From assembly GCA_029817715.1 (NCBI GenBank), contig JARUPY010000432.1:124001-188000 (forward strand): a stretch of DNA of 64,000 nt. Reading direction: 5' to 3'. Positions 10,632-22,206 of the stretch are shown here, piece by piece. The first letter of the stretch is position 1. Each line of letters opens with the position of its first letter. The stretch is from Melastoma dodecandrum. Lineage: Eukaryota > Streptophyta > Magnoliopsida > Myrtales > Melastomataceae. Made by a program: the position numbers and the translations under genes. The notes under the pieces are model-generated. The model ran no database searches. It saw nothing but the letters and a program-made list of their open reading frames with translations, and was not told the origin of the DNA.

Positions 10632-12617
10632 GCTCCCCTGCGCTTTCCTTCGTCTTCTCCGAAACAGTCTTGATACAAGGATATCAAAGAAACCCATCGA
10701 TCTTCATTCAGCCTTGGACAAACAGGAAAACAATGGAGTTGAGAGATTCCGATTTACTTGTGGACTTACCTGTCGACCAAAAGGACCGAAGGCCACGATT
10801 GGCAAACTTGCTACGGGTGTCGTGTGCCCTCGTCCTCTCTGCTCCCTTGAGTTCGCAGAGGTCTATGATCTAGTAATGGCCGATGCTAATGATCATGATG
10901 ATTTAAGATAATAATCATTCGTGACTTTCACCTTCTCGACAAGTAGTGGGGGATGATGAATACCTGCTCGGGGGCTCCCTTGCTGCACCGATACCAGTCT
11001 CCATTGCTGTCAACATAGGTAATCGCAGTGCGCTTGTCGACCGGATTGAAAGGAAGGAAATGGACCTCTGTAATTCCAGCTCTGGCCTCCTTGGGTCACC
11101 CAGCATGTTGACGATCGAAGCATCAATGGCATCCTGGTTCTCAACCCTGGATGCCCTCGCAGCTAACAACATGAGGGTGTCCTTATCCATTCCATCTATA
11201 AAGACTTCAATGAGGGTCTTGTCGACTGTGAGCTTGTTGAGGGTGAGGGTTCCGGTCTTGTCGCTGCAGAGAACGTCCATTCCAGCCATTTCCTCGATGG
11301 CGGTCATCCTCTTGGTGATGGCTCCTTGCTGGGAAAGCCTGTGGGAGCCGATCGCCATGGTGTCAGACAAGACGGTTGGCATAGCGATCGGGATACCTCC
11401 GATGAGAAGCACCAGGAGGTTGTCGATTCCCTCCCTGTACCTCCGGTGCTGGATGGGGTACATCACGATGATCTCGATCAACATACCAACGGCGATGGAG
11501 CAGATGCAGAAGTTACCAATGGCCGTCAAAACCTGAGCATATAGAAAGAAAGCATAAGTTGAGTCCCAAAAATGCCAGAGAAGCTAGGATGATGTTATAG
11601 CAAACTTGTCATACCTTCTGGAAGTGGCCGACTTGGTCCGTGCTGTCGATGAGGTGGGCGGCCTTGCCAAAGAAGGTATGAACACCAGTGGCAATCACCA
11701 CAGCCTCAATCTCGCCCTGCTTGCAAGTCGAACCAGAGAAAACTTCCTCTCCTGGGTGCTTGGTCACGGGCAACGACTCCCCAGTGAGAGCGGATTGATC
11801 GATCTTCAGAGGATCTCCTTCCAAAAGGTGGGCGTCCGCGGGGACGATATCTCCTAACTTGATACTGATAATATCTCCCGGAACCAGGATAGCTGCCTCC
11901 TGCTCGCTCCACTTGCCGTCTCTCAAAACCTTGGTCTTGGGTGCGAGGCCAGCCATCAGGGCAGCCGCGGCATTGCCAGCGTTATTCTCTTCGATGAAAC
12001 TGATGGTCGAGTTGATGATGAGCTATGAGACGATACCGACAAAGTCTTGCCAATCAGGGGCCTTTCCCTGCAAATATTTTGTTCTCGTCAACACGAGTCC
12101 CGCCCCTCCAAATCATATCAACAGCAAAGGGCAGGAACCAAAACTCAGAATTATGTTCATTGCTTACTCCTCCGTTGGCAAGAGCAATGGCCATGATGGC
12201 GGCACATTCCATGACCCATGACAGAGGATTCCACATGAACCCCAAGAACTTGAGGAACTTATTCTCCTGTAAGCAAAACACAGACCCGGATTTCAGACAT
12301 GGCCTTTAACCCATGTTCAACATGCTGGAAGAACCCAGAGACAAAACACGACGTGCCTTCTTCTCCTCGAGCTTGTTGGGCCCGAAGATCTGCAGCCTCT
12401 TCTCGCCCTCATCGGTCATCAGCCCTTCCTTGTTACACTTGAGCTGCTGGAAGACTTCCTCGATCGGGACACTCTCCTGCAACGATGCGGCGAAAAAAGA
12501 CGTGAGACCACATGCCCGGTGCATCTCCCTACAAAAACCGCGTGTTTCCCGGGGACTCACGAGGTCGACGCTCTCATTCTTGACCTCCTCCAAGGAGAGA
12601 TCCCCGGACGCAGCCAT
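10632..12617 (-). pseudogene. plasma-membrane H+-ATPase, N-terminal half
   Basis: Exons on the minus strand are 12561-12617, 12357-12476, 12168-12266, 11615-12067, 10964-11532, 10770-10869 and 10632-10668 (cut by the LTR element). The start [19 protein letters not shown] is typical of the family. Visible motifs include NKLEEKK, the actuator-domain [13 protein letters not shown], and the phosphorylation site CSDKTGTLT. Lesions: TAG at 12023-12025 just before transmembrane LIINSTISF; a 1-bp deletion at about 11091-11097 after MLGDP; a degraded 100-bp exon 6 ending RSFWST where RSLAVARQ is expected; and Val to Asp in the conserved VLSVTMAIGSH. Intron 2 has a GC donor (12355-12356). Family identity is certain. 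A functional pump cannot be made. Confidence 0.95.
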
Positions 12618-12783
12618 GATCGTAACAACTAGACAAAATTCTCCTCCCCCTACCCCCCGTTGTCTTGTTTCTCTCCAGGCCTTGTGATCAGCTCATAAGG
12701 CCCAGAGACCAGGCAAAAGAAAAGGAAAAACACAGTAACTCAAACGGAGAAGGATATGATGAAGGATTGTCATTATTGTTCCT

Positions 12784-12790
12784 ACTTATA
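12784..12790 (-). promoter_or_regulatory. possible TATA box of the H+-ATPase pseudogene
   Basis: The minus strand reads TATAAGT here, about 170 bases before the ATG. The rest of 12618-13216 holds no gene I can support, only AT-rich sequence with the presumed 5' leader and promoter of this gene. Confidence 0.35.
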
Positions 12791-13216
12791 CAGACGAACA
12801 TTTCGGTGGAGCAGTGGTTGGGGAAGGATTTGCTTTTCTTGGGTTTTTACTAAATAAGATGGCGTTGTGATTTGTGTGGGTGTTTGTGTGTGTTATGTGT
12901 CTGATCACCCGTCTCTGTGTGGCCTGTCGTTGCTTTCTGGGATTTGGTGGGAATTATTGCTGTTTTTCTGTTTTTTGGTTAATCGACTTCAGTTATTTCT
13001 GGTTTGTACGAGGTTGTAAGAAAAGGAATCTCATTGGTACTGTCGAAACTCCTTGGACCACCAATAGAGATTATCCACGTTGCAACATGTCACGCATCAA
13101 GAATTACACGCGGTCGATGCTGCACCAAGAAAAAGGTAAATTCTCGAATGGAGTAGTATCGGGTAGAGGGAGGAATCAAAACTTTTGATTAAAGACATTT
13201 TGTACCTAGACGAGAA

Positions 13217-13372
13217 AGAGTCCAGTTGTTATCCGCCCCGACGTGCACAGAAACCCAGCATCTCCTTTCCCTCAGCGTAGCTGACCTTGGTGGATATGCT
13301 TTCTGCGTCTTCGTACCCGATCCATGATGTCCCTGAGTAGCAGCAGTAGTTGGTTACGTAGGTCGAGTAATA
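13217..13372 (-). pseudogene. GH18 class V type chitinase fragment, C-terminal piece
   Basis: Read on the minus strand it encodes a string close to the intact chitinase at 33448-34623: STYVTNY, then GTSWIGYEDAESISTKVSYAEGK, then a frameshift and stop before the NWALSQ-like end. The gene continues on the other side of the retrotransposon, at 22207-22850, in the matching order. TAATA at 13368-13372 is the left target duplicate of that insertion. Confidence 0.85.
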
Positions 13373-14283
13373 CGTTAGTATGGTTTTGATGATGCCATAT
13401 ATAAGGTAAGCTTTTACTAAGTAGAAGGTAAGCTTCTACTACTTTGTAGAAGGAGACGTATGTTTCGTACCTTCTGTCACCTTATCATTACCACAAATTA
13501 TTTAATTAATCATCTGATTATTTAAATATATTCATTTGATATTTTATGTTAATTAAAATGGTTTTAAATCATTTTGGTTACGATTCATTTCCTGAGTTGA
13601 TCTATTCTATGGAAAGCACCGATGCAATGTCCTGCAGATTGATCTAAAACTATCAAACGGTCAATTAATCCTTTCTCTTGAATCTAAACACGTCCAAATT
13701 CTTTATGAATCATGATAAAGGACAATCCATCTGAATATAGACGCACCCCACACATGTTTGTATAAGAAGGTCTGCCAACTAATTATGGAAACCAGGATTA
13801 TCTGATTTCCATTTACAGAAGCCTGACGGATCTTATCAGTCTGAATCTTCCGCAAGCCCTATCTCTTATGATAGTGAACATAATCATGATCAGATGGGAT
13901 GATTAATCTTTAAGTAATACAGAGCATCTCTCCCAATTGGGAAAACGTTTTAGTTGGCTAACATTTTGTTTTCTTATTTTACAGAGACTTTCGTCAGCTA
14001 CTATACCTTATGTAAATATGTTTTTCTATTTTGTATGAAATATGATACATGTTTGTTAGTTTAATGTGTAGTGGACGTGTAGAGTGAGTGTATACGATAT
14101 TGTAACCTAAGAGACTTGTGAGTTTTCATTCTCTTTGGGGTGTATACATGCCGGGACATTGAGCAGAAGAAGGGCCGCGTCTTGAGGAATCTAGTAATGT
14201 ACTGATATAAATTGTTTTGTAACTGGTTTGCTCGTATATGCAGAAAGCAAGTGTCCGGGGTGTAAACTGTGCAGGGCATGTGC
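13373..14283 (+). repeat. truncated 5' LTR of the SIRE-like element
   Basis: This matches 16516 to about 17468 in order, including the ATTTAATTAATCATCTGATT block, the AAGCACCGATGCAATGTC block and TATACATGCC...GAGCAGAAGAAGG. It lacks about 120 bp present in the 3' LTR near 17215-17335. It also stops about 1.1 kb short of the LTR end, where internal sequence begins directly. This is the scar of a large deletion that took the LTR end, the primer site and all of gag-pol. Confidence 0.8.
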
Positions 14284-14299
14284 AGGTAACTCCAGAAGC

Positions 14300-15735
14300 C
14301 GTTATGGAAAAGGTTCTGGATGTTGACGAGTTCCCTACATAAGGAGAACCATCTGCTGAAGAGACATGTCTCTAAAGAGGGTGTGGTCGACAAACCTGCT
14401 TTCTCCAAATATGAAGGACCAAAAGTTCCAGATGATGAGGATATTGTCGAGAATTGCAGAGCTAATCACAATTTTGCCTCCACCAAAGTAGACGATCTCT
14501 CCAGATCCGAAGCAAAAATGTGTGTTTTCTGCTTCTCTTAAAGTGCCTAAGATTGAAAAATATGAAGGCCTTAAGCTACTTTCTGCAGCCACAACGTCAG
14601 GTGGGTCATCCTGGACCAGGTTCAAGCGAAAGGATGTTGAAATGGTCTCCAAGTCCATGACTAAACTGCTCGTGAAAAGACCTAAGGGACATGTTACCTT
14701 TACCCCAACACCTTCTGCTTTCGTTAGCCAGAGGAAACTGATGGCGATTTGTCCACAGTCGACATCTCCGACCACCAATTGACTGCAAGTAAGCGAGTAG
14801 ACTTTGCTTGGTTTTTTTGCTAATATGCTAGACATAGTTCCTATGTTTGAGACATTAGGCTTGAAAACCTTCTGCGAGTCCTATGCTGAAGTATCTGTAG
14901 TAAAGGTTCTAGAGTTCTACTCCAATCTCAACTTCTACAGCGATGGACATTCTATCAAGTTCATCCGTACTTCTGTTAATGGAGTTACCCTTGTGTACTC
15001 TGCTCTTGATGTCTGCAACTTGTATGGTTATGAATCCACTGCTGAGATGCAAGACTTTGAAAAAAATGAGGCTTTTAGCATCATTGTTGGGCAGAAGGTA
15101 TCCCTAAAAAATTACATGGAGTCCACTCGGTTGGAACTTCACCTTAGGGTTCTGCACCGCGCTGTTCTTTTCAGTCTTCTGCCTCGTGCTAGAAGCATCG
15201 ACACCATCATGCATGCGGATGCCAAAGTCATAGTATATCCTGGAGGGAATTCCTTTAAGCCTTGGTGCCCTGATCTTTGAGCACATGGAGTGGAGCTTCT
15301 CAAGGAGAGAAAAGTGCCTGCCCTACGGCCAAGTGATTGTTGGCCTTCTATAGATGCACGGCATTGACCCTATTCCAGCTTCTGAGCAGGACAAGTGGAA
15401 AGTTGGCAACTTCGGTGCCAACATCATCAATAGCATGCAGTATGTGAAGACAGCAGAAGGCTGACTCACGAAAGCGCAACACTATGAGACTCTCCAAAAG
15501 AAAACTCCATCTGTTGCGGCTGCTACTGCCAAAGGCAAGAAACATGCCAAGGGACCCCTTGTAAGCCAGAAAGGTTGTGCTCCACTAGCTGTTGAGGCTT
15601 TTGCCACTTCCACCCTGCCCTCTATTCTCAAGGAGCTGCAGCTCCAAGTTGCTCCAAGGAGCTACATCCGAGTGCTGCAGAGGTTGGTCATGGATGCTAT
15701 ACGCCAACTGGAGGGCCTGGACAAGTTTTTTTCAT
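14300..15735 (+). pseudogene. decayed accessory frame of the SIRE-like element
   Basis: Pieces of one reading frame appear in shifted registers. The first (14320-14541) has KEGVVDKPAFSKYEGPKV. The longest (14804-15280, 158 codons) reads VKVLEFYSNLNFYSDGHS, VNGVTLVYSALDVCNLYGYES and LHLRVLHRAVLFSLLPRARS. More follows to about 15500 (SFSRREKCLPYGQ). The order of an EFY-N-L block, an LH..L..LPR block and a LPYG block resembles the 'putative plant transposon protein' domain often found in retroelement accessory frames. Function is unknown, and I have moderate confidence in the family. Confidence 0.5.
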
Positions 15736-15968
15736 GAGAAATCGGATGGTTTTGCTAATATCTGAAGGGCATTATTGTTGAAAACTTTTTGAAAAACTCT
15801 GTTTTTATGTTTTCAATAAATGACCCTCTACGGGCATACCCTCTCGTACGCCATACTGTTTTTTGTTTTCAATGGTTTAATGACAGAAAGTGTTGAAACT
15901 TTCTTCCACTATGATTTTGATATCGTTTCATCATCTACCTTCTAGTTTTTTTCCTTTTCGATATGTTA

Positions 15969-16513
15969 AAAGGGGGAGTAATATGGATGTTTGAAACAGA
16001 TAAACTTTACACTGTGTTTTTGTAGGAAATATTTCTGTGGTTTATGGGTGTAAAAGCCTGTTTTTGCACTGCTTTCAACAACCTTCCACAGGTGTTGCTG
16101 CATGTCTCTAACATTGCTAGGGAATGTCAAAGGAGACTTCATCCATTTTGCAGGGAGTGTAGTTATTGAGTTCTTGCCAGGAATTATCAGGTTAGACACA
16201 GAAGCCTTGCGTTTTGTACCACGCAGAAGTTGTCATGCGCTGCAAATTTACAGAAGCTTTTAGCTCTGTGATCATATGAAAGATTCATACCAACACTCAA
16301 TCATACGGAGTTAGGGGGAGTTTCATTGCAAACTTTTCAAAGCTAATATGCTCATCGCAGAAGCTCTTATGTTCTACATCTTGCAGAAGCTTCTAGCTCT
16401 GTATACGTAAGCGAGATTCATACACGCACTCATCCAGAAGGAGTTAGGGGGAGTTTCTCTGTAAAATATTTCCCTCGATGATAGATAGTTTTGTCATCAT
16501 AAAAAAATGGGAG
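15969..16513 (+). repeat. repeated purine tracts upstream of the 3' LTR
   Basis: AAAGGGGGAG occurs at about 15969. A roughly 130-bp unit ending GGAGTTAGGGGGAGTTTC occurs twice (about 16225-16326 and 16358-16458), each starting with GCAGAAG and containing AGCTCTGT and GATTCATAC. The final tract AAAAAAATGGGAGATT abuts the LTR. Multiple purine tracts of this kind are typical of SIRE-type elements. Confidence 0.6.
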
Positions 16514-18621
16514 ATTGTTAGTATGGATTTGATGATGTCATACAAAAGATAAGCTTTTTATGATTACCATAAACTATTTAATTAATCATCTGATTATTTA
16601 AATATATTCATATGATATTTTATGTTAATTAAAATGGTTTTAAATCATTTGATTATGATTCTTTTCCATGCGACTTGATCTATTCTCTTTAAGGGAACAA
16701 ATCACTCTATATATGGAAAGCACCGATGCAATGTCCTGCAGATTGATTGATCTGGAACTATCTAACGGTCGATTAATCCTTTCTCTTACATCTAAACACG
16801 TCCAGATTTGTTATGAATCATGGCAAAGAACTATCCATGAGGTCTGCCAGCCAATTATGAAAACGAAGATTATTTTATTTCTATTTACAGAAGCCTCACA
16901 AATTTTATCTGTCTGAATTTTCTGCAAGCCCTATCTCTAAGGATTGTGAACACAATCATGACCAGATGACATGATTGATCTTTAAGTGATATGGAACATC
17001 TCTCCCAGTGGGGGAAACGTTTTATTTGGCAGACATTTTGTTTCCTTGTTTAGCAAAGACTTCCGTCAGCTACTCTACGTTCTGTAAATATGTTTTTCTA
17101 TTTTGTATAAAATAGGATACGTGTTAATTAGTTTAGTGTGTAGTGGACGTGTAGAGTGAGTATAGACGACATTGTAGCCTGAGAGACTTGTGATTTTTCG
17201 TTCTCTTTGGGGTTGAACATTCGGTTGTAGAAGGCTGGTGATCAGGGTACAAGCTAGACCGGACGTGCGTGAGGCTGCGAAGGATCTGGTTGCACTGTGA
17301 CGTGGTTGACGTGCATTAGGTTTAGGGAGAAGTCGATATGTATACATGCCAGGGCATTGAGCAGAAGAAGGTCGCGTCTGGAGAAATCTGGTGAGGTAAT
17401 GATATAAATTGTTTTGTAACTGGTTTGCTCGTGTGTGTAGAAAGCAGGTGTCCAAGGTGTAAGCTATGCAGGGCTTGAGTGCGGTCGCGAAGGATCCGGC
17501 TGTACTGTGGCGTGGCGGACGTGCATCAAGCTTAGGGAAAACTCGGGGTGTATACATGCCATGTTAGTGAGCAGAAGAAGGGCCGCGTCCGGGAGATTCA
17601 TAGTGAGGCATTGACACTTTTGTTTCTGCAGAAGGAAAGTACCTGTTGCAGGCTTTGGAGAAGCCCCACGGGTGCGATCTGCTTCTCGAAGTCTTGGTGA
17701 AGAGCCAAGCATCGAGAAAGCCTTGGTGAGGAGCCAAGCAGGTTGTAGAACCGCCTGAGGGAAAATCCATCCTTGGACAGAGGGGTTGTCTACCTGCGAA
17801 AGGCCGCTACTTGCTTGCGTGGAGCTGCCACGTTCTACAAAACCCCAACCATAGGGATTGTGGAGTTAGTCATTGTCCTCAGTGTAGAACCTCAACTAGA
17901 TAGTTTATGGAGTTAGTCACAGATATCTGTGCACGACCCAAAGGCTTATTGATCACAACCCATCGGATTTCTGTGAGTAGAAAAGCCGAAGGGCTATCTG
18001 CATCATCTTCTATACTACATGAGTGTCATAGTACCTTATGCTAGTACATCCTTTGTGGAAAAGCGGAAGGGCTATCTGCAATAACTTATGCAGGGGTGTT
18101 TTATATCTTTTGTCAGTCTTGTATTCGCTATAAGTGTTCAATAGTGAATTCCATTCTATAAGGGTAATGAGTGGACGTAGGCAATTGTCGAACCACTATA
18201 AATCTTCTGTATCTCATTTACTTTATGTGTAAACGGTTACCTCACTGAACATTCAGCGAAAACCTAAACAGAAAAGCAAATTAACAGACACTCCAAAGGT
18301 TCTGCATCAAACATCTAACACTACATCAACCAATCAAGTTTTGGAGTTGTTTTCATTGATCTTACTCTCGCAGATCGTCCTTGGTAGTGAAGAAACCTAC
18401 AAGGTTATGTGACAACCTTCTGCTACTACAAGTATCTTTCAGATCTTGGAGTAGACCTCGTTGATCACACTCGGGGTGGTCGGGTTTGTAGAGCCTTGAT
18501 CATAGAAGCATCAACCTTCTGTTATTACAGAAACTTTCTCATGACTACAGAGTCACATTCTAGATCAGGCTTCGGTTGGCCGTTCGCTAATTAAATAGTT
18601 TACTTCGGGATTTGCTGTATA

Positions 18622-21600
18622 CAGTGATTTCAAGGCGTGACGCCTTGAGCGCCTAGGCACTAGGACGAGGCGAGGCGAGGCAACCTCGCCCATTTTTGCT
18701 TCGGGCGGGCGATACGGACTAGGCGCTGCCTAGGCGAGCGCCCGACTCAAGGCACCAAGGCGACAGGACGCCAATAAGGCGTTAGGGCGCCCCCCCAGCC
18801 ATAAAACCTACCTTTTGTCGTGTGACTATTCGTCCCCTCTTTGCCCTTTCTCCTACGTGTCTGTCTGTCCGTTCCTCCTGCCCGTTCGGCCGCCCTCCTG
18901 CCGTTCCTCCTGCCCGTCCGGCCGCCCTCGCCGTTCCTTTGCGCGTCCGGCCTCCTTCCTTCCTCCTGCGCGTCCGGCCAACGTCCTTCCCCCTGTGCCT
19001 GCGGCGAAGAGGTATAACCCTTCTTCCTACGCGAGAGTTCAGTTTCCAAAATAGGTACTGAATAGGTATTGGGTTGGGATTTATCCGGATTTCATCCGAA
19101 ATTCTGGTTTTATTCTACAACAGATGGCTTTCTCATATTGTAGAGTCAGAAGAGTCAAGGCCTAAGAGGGATTGTAGTAATTCTAGTTTGGAATAGCTCT
19201 TTTCTGCCCCTTTCATCTCTTGGATGAAATGAATTTGTAATTATGTTTGATCATACAAAATTTGTAATCATGTTTGATTTGATCATATAGAATGGCTGAT
19301 GCTTCTGATAATAAAGGTTCGAAACGTGATATTGGGTGGAAGTATAATTATCTTGAAGATCCAACAGATCCTAATACCGTGACATGTAAGTTTTGTGGTT
19401 ACAAATCAAAAGGGGAAATACACCGAGCGAAGCAACATCAAGCTGGGAAATTTAAAAATGCAAAGGCATGTCGCAAATGCCCCAAATATGTGAAAGAGGA
19501 GCTTCTTACTCAGTTGACAACATCAAAAGGCTCAAAAACAGCAAGTTGTGGTATTTCTTCAAATGATTCAATTTCCATGAGTTTTCCTGATGTGGTTATT
19601 GGCGATGATGTTGCGCAAGAAGGTGATTCGGTATTTGAAGATGGAGTTCGAAAACGATTGAAGGGTAAGGGTCCTATGGATGTCTTCTTAATGGAAAAGG
19701 GAAAGGCAAAGCAGACGAGTGTAGTTGATGCCATTGATAAAGAAGCTCGTTCGAGGACCATTCAACTCATTGCCCGATGGTTTTATCAGGCTGGTATTTC
19801 TTTGAGTACCGTCAAATTAAAGAGCTTCGAGGAGATGGTGGATGGGATTGGCAGATACGGTCCAAATTTGAAGCCCCCAAGCTATCATGAGATGCGAGTA
19901 CCTCTCCTGAAGAAGGAGGTTGACTTTACGAAAGAGATGATGAAAGATCATGTTGATAGTTGGTCTCGATATGGGTGCTCTATAATGTCAGATGGTTGGA
20001 CTGATAGAAAGCAGCGATGTCTAATTAACTTTCTTGTGAGTGGTGTGAAGGGGACGATGTTTATCAAGTCGGTTGATGCTTCCGATTATTCTAAAACAGG
20101 CGAAAAGTTATTTGAACTGCGAGATAGCTTTGTGGAGGAAATTGGAGAGCAAAATGTCATGCAAGTCATCACGGATAATGGAAGCAATATGTATTGGCCG
20201 GTAAGATTTTATTTTCTTTAAAAAAGGTTATGATTCTTTTTTATCAATTCATAATACTAATGAGTAAATTCTTAACAACTTGTCTCAAACCAGGAAAATT
20301 ACTGATGGCAAAGAGACGACACTTGTATTGGACGCCTTGTGCGGCTCATTGCATCGACTTGATGCTTGAAGATATCGGCAAGCTCCCGAATGTGAAGCAA
20401 ACTGTCCAAAATGCCATCTTACTTGTTGGATTTATCTATAATCATGGTAGTGTTTTGAGTACCATGAGAACTTATACGGAGAATAAAGAGTTGCTCAGAT
20501 ATGGTATTACAAGATTCGCGACGGCCTTCCTCACTTTGCAGAGGCTTTATATCTTGAAGAATAAGTTGAGGAGAATATTCGGATCCCCCGAATGGGAAGC
20601 CGACAAATTGTCGACCACGGCGAAAGGAAAAAAGGCGCTTCAGATTGTATTGAGGCAATCATTTTGGGACCAGGTTATGTACGCATTGAAGGTTATGGGT
20701 CCATTAGTATCCGTTCTTCGTATTGTGGATAACGAGAAGAAGCCAGCGATGGGGTATTTATATGAGGCGATGGATAGGGCTAAAGAGACCATCCATAAGT
20801 CTTTTAACAATAAAGAGGACAAATATGCAACCGTGTTCAAGATCATTAACGATCGATGGAATTGTCAGCTGCATCGGCCCTTACATGCCGCTGCAAATTA
20901 TTTAAATCCGGCATACTTTGAGAAGATTTCCAATTTGGAAACATATTCTGAAGTAACAGATGGTTTGTATGCTTTTATCGAGAAGTTCTCTCCAACTATC
21001 GAGCATCAGGATAAGATCCTTAATGAACTTGCATTTTACATGCGATCTGGAGGGAAATTTGGTACGGCTCTAGTCAATAGAGCAAGAAAATTGAGATCAC
21101 CAGGTACTTTTTCTTTGACCATTCTCAAAATTCATAATTAAGTGTTACATTCAATGACAAATTACATATTTGAATGATAGCGGAATGATGGGAAATGTTT
21201 GGAGATAATACTCCGAATCTACAACGTCTTGCGGTCAAAATTCTAAGTTTGACTTGCAGTTCAAGCGGCTGTGAGCGCAACTGGAGCACATTTGAGCATG
21301 TATACCTCTCTTACTGAAGTGTTGTATTGCTTATTCTTATTATCATTTGGTACATTTACATTTTTCTTTTTTGTAGATTCATACAAAGAAGAGGAATCGA
21401 CTTGAACATGAAAGATTGCTTGATTTGGTTTATGTCAAGTATAATCAGAAGCTAAAGCTCGCTACGATGCTGCCGATGTTATAGATCCACTTACTTTGGA
21501 TGAAATTGATGAGAGTAATGAGTGGATGCTAGGAGAAATGGATGATGAAGTGGAGCATGGCGATGACTTGGTTTTTCCTGACGATACTTTGACGTGGAGA

Positions 21601-22077
21601 GAGGTGGATAGAGCATCGGGTGTCAATGAACCAGTTCGGACAACTAGGCGACAAGCTACTTCAAGTAGCTCACGAAAGATACTTCGAGATGAAGTCGACT
21701 CCGATGTTGAAGATGACAATGAACCACAACTTGGCAATGATAATTTGCTAGAAAAAGATGTTGATTTGGATGATGATGATTGTGGTGATTTCGATCTTGA
21801 TATGTAGATGCGGATGGCGTGAATTTGGAACTGATGTGGATTGTGATTGTGGATGCTGATGCTTTTTTATGTGGATTGAGGATGATGATGCGAATTGTGT
21901 GTTTTTTAAAACGTGAAATTGTCTTTTTGATTTAAGAAGACATTTACATTTTGCATTTCAATTATCTATACATTGATGCTTTAAAGCCTCGCGCCTAGCG
22001 CCTCGCCTAGCGCCTAGCGCCTCGGGTGATGAGAGGCCATCTCGCCTTGGTGGCGCCTTAGCGCCTTGAAATCACTG
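18622..22077 (+). mobile_element. hAT transposon, autonomous type, inactivated
   Basis: A 3456-bp element with 16-bp terminal inverted repeats CAGTGATTTCAAGGCG and an 8-bp target duplication GCTGTATA (18614-18621 and 22078-22085). GCGCCTAGGC/AGGCGAGGCG-rich sub-terminal sequence occupies both ends (18645-18800 and 21985-22065), a feature shared by many plant hAT ends. The interior carries a four-exon transposase with several disabling changes. It sits inside the SIRE-like 3' LTR, so it arrived after that element. Confidence 0.95.
19292..21807 (+). pseudogene. hAT transposase (BED finger, DUF659, dimerisation domain), broken
   Basis: Inferred exons are 19292-20200, 20294-21103, 21181-21299 and 21377-21807, all with GT-AG borders. 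The N-terminal BED-type finger has C-K-F-C and later His/Cys (KFCGYKSKGEIHRAKQHQ). DUF659 shows SIMSDGWTDRKQR and VITDNGSNM. The middle has WTPCAAHCIDLMLEDIGK. The C-terminal dimerisation block has SSSGCERNWSTFEHIHTKKRNRL, followed by an acidic tail. Lesions: a 1-bp loss at about 20186-20190 shifts the frame before the first splice; TGA replaces the first Trp of the expected EWW at 21186-21188; and a 1-bp loss lies at about 21453-21458 after NQKLK. In the family this protein cuts and pastes the element. Confidence 0.93.
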
Positions 22078-22206
22078 GCTGTATACAATGGTTCTGTAAC
22101 CTACAAAAACCTAACCTTCCGCTGCTGGGTTCTATTAGTTGTAAAAAATCTAAAAAGGCCATTACACTAATTCACACCCTCTCTTAGTGCTATTAGTACA
22201 CCAACA

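Larger units (their letters stand above)
13373..22206 (+). mobile_element. SIRE-like Copia LTR element, internally deleted, with a nested hAT
   Basis: The element is bounded by the 5-bp duplication TAATA (13368-13372 and 22207-22211). The 5' LTR begins CGTTAGTATGG (ancestral TG mutated to CG). The 3' LTR begins TGTTAGTATGG at 16516 and ends ACCAACA at 22206. A purine-rich tract (16501-16513) precedes the 3' LTR, which sets the + orientation. There is no gag, protease, RT or integrase. What remains between the LTRs is a decayed accessory frame and a repeat-rich region with several AGGGGGAG tracts, a style I associate with SIRE/Maximus elements. The 3' LTR is about 2.2 kb once the hAT is removed, while the 5' LTR keeps only its first 0.9 kb. 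The lineage call is an inference from LTR ends and layout. Confidence 0.82.
16516..22206 (+). repeat. 3' LTR of the SIRE-like element, split by the hAT element
   Basis: The LTR runs 16516-18621 and resumes at 22086-22206, ending ...AGTACACCAACA. It holds an imperfect tandem duplication of about 210 bp (about 17220-17430 and 17431-17640), each unit containing GTATACATGCC and GAGCAGAAGAAGG. Removing the hAT and one target duplicate gives about 2.2 kb. Confidence 0.85.
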
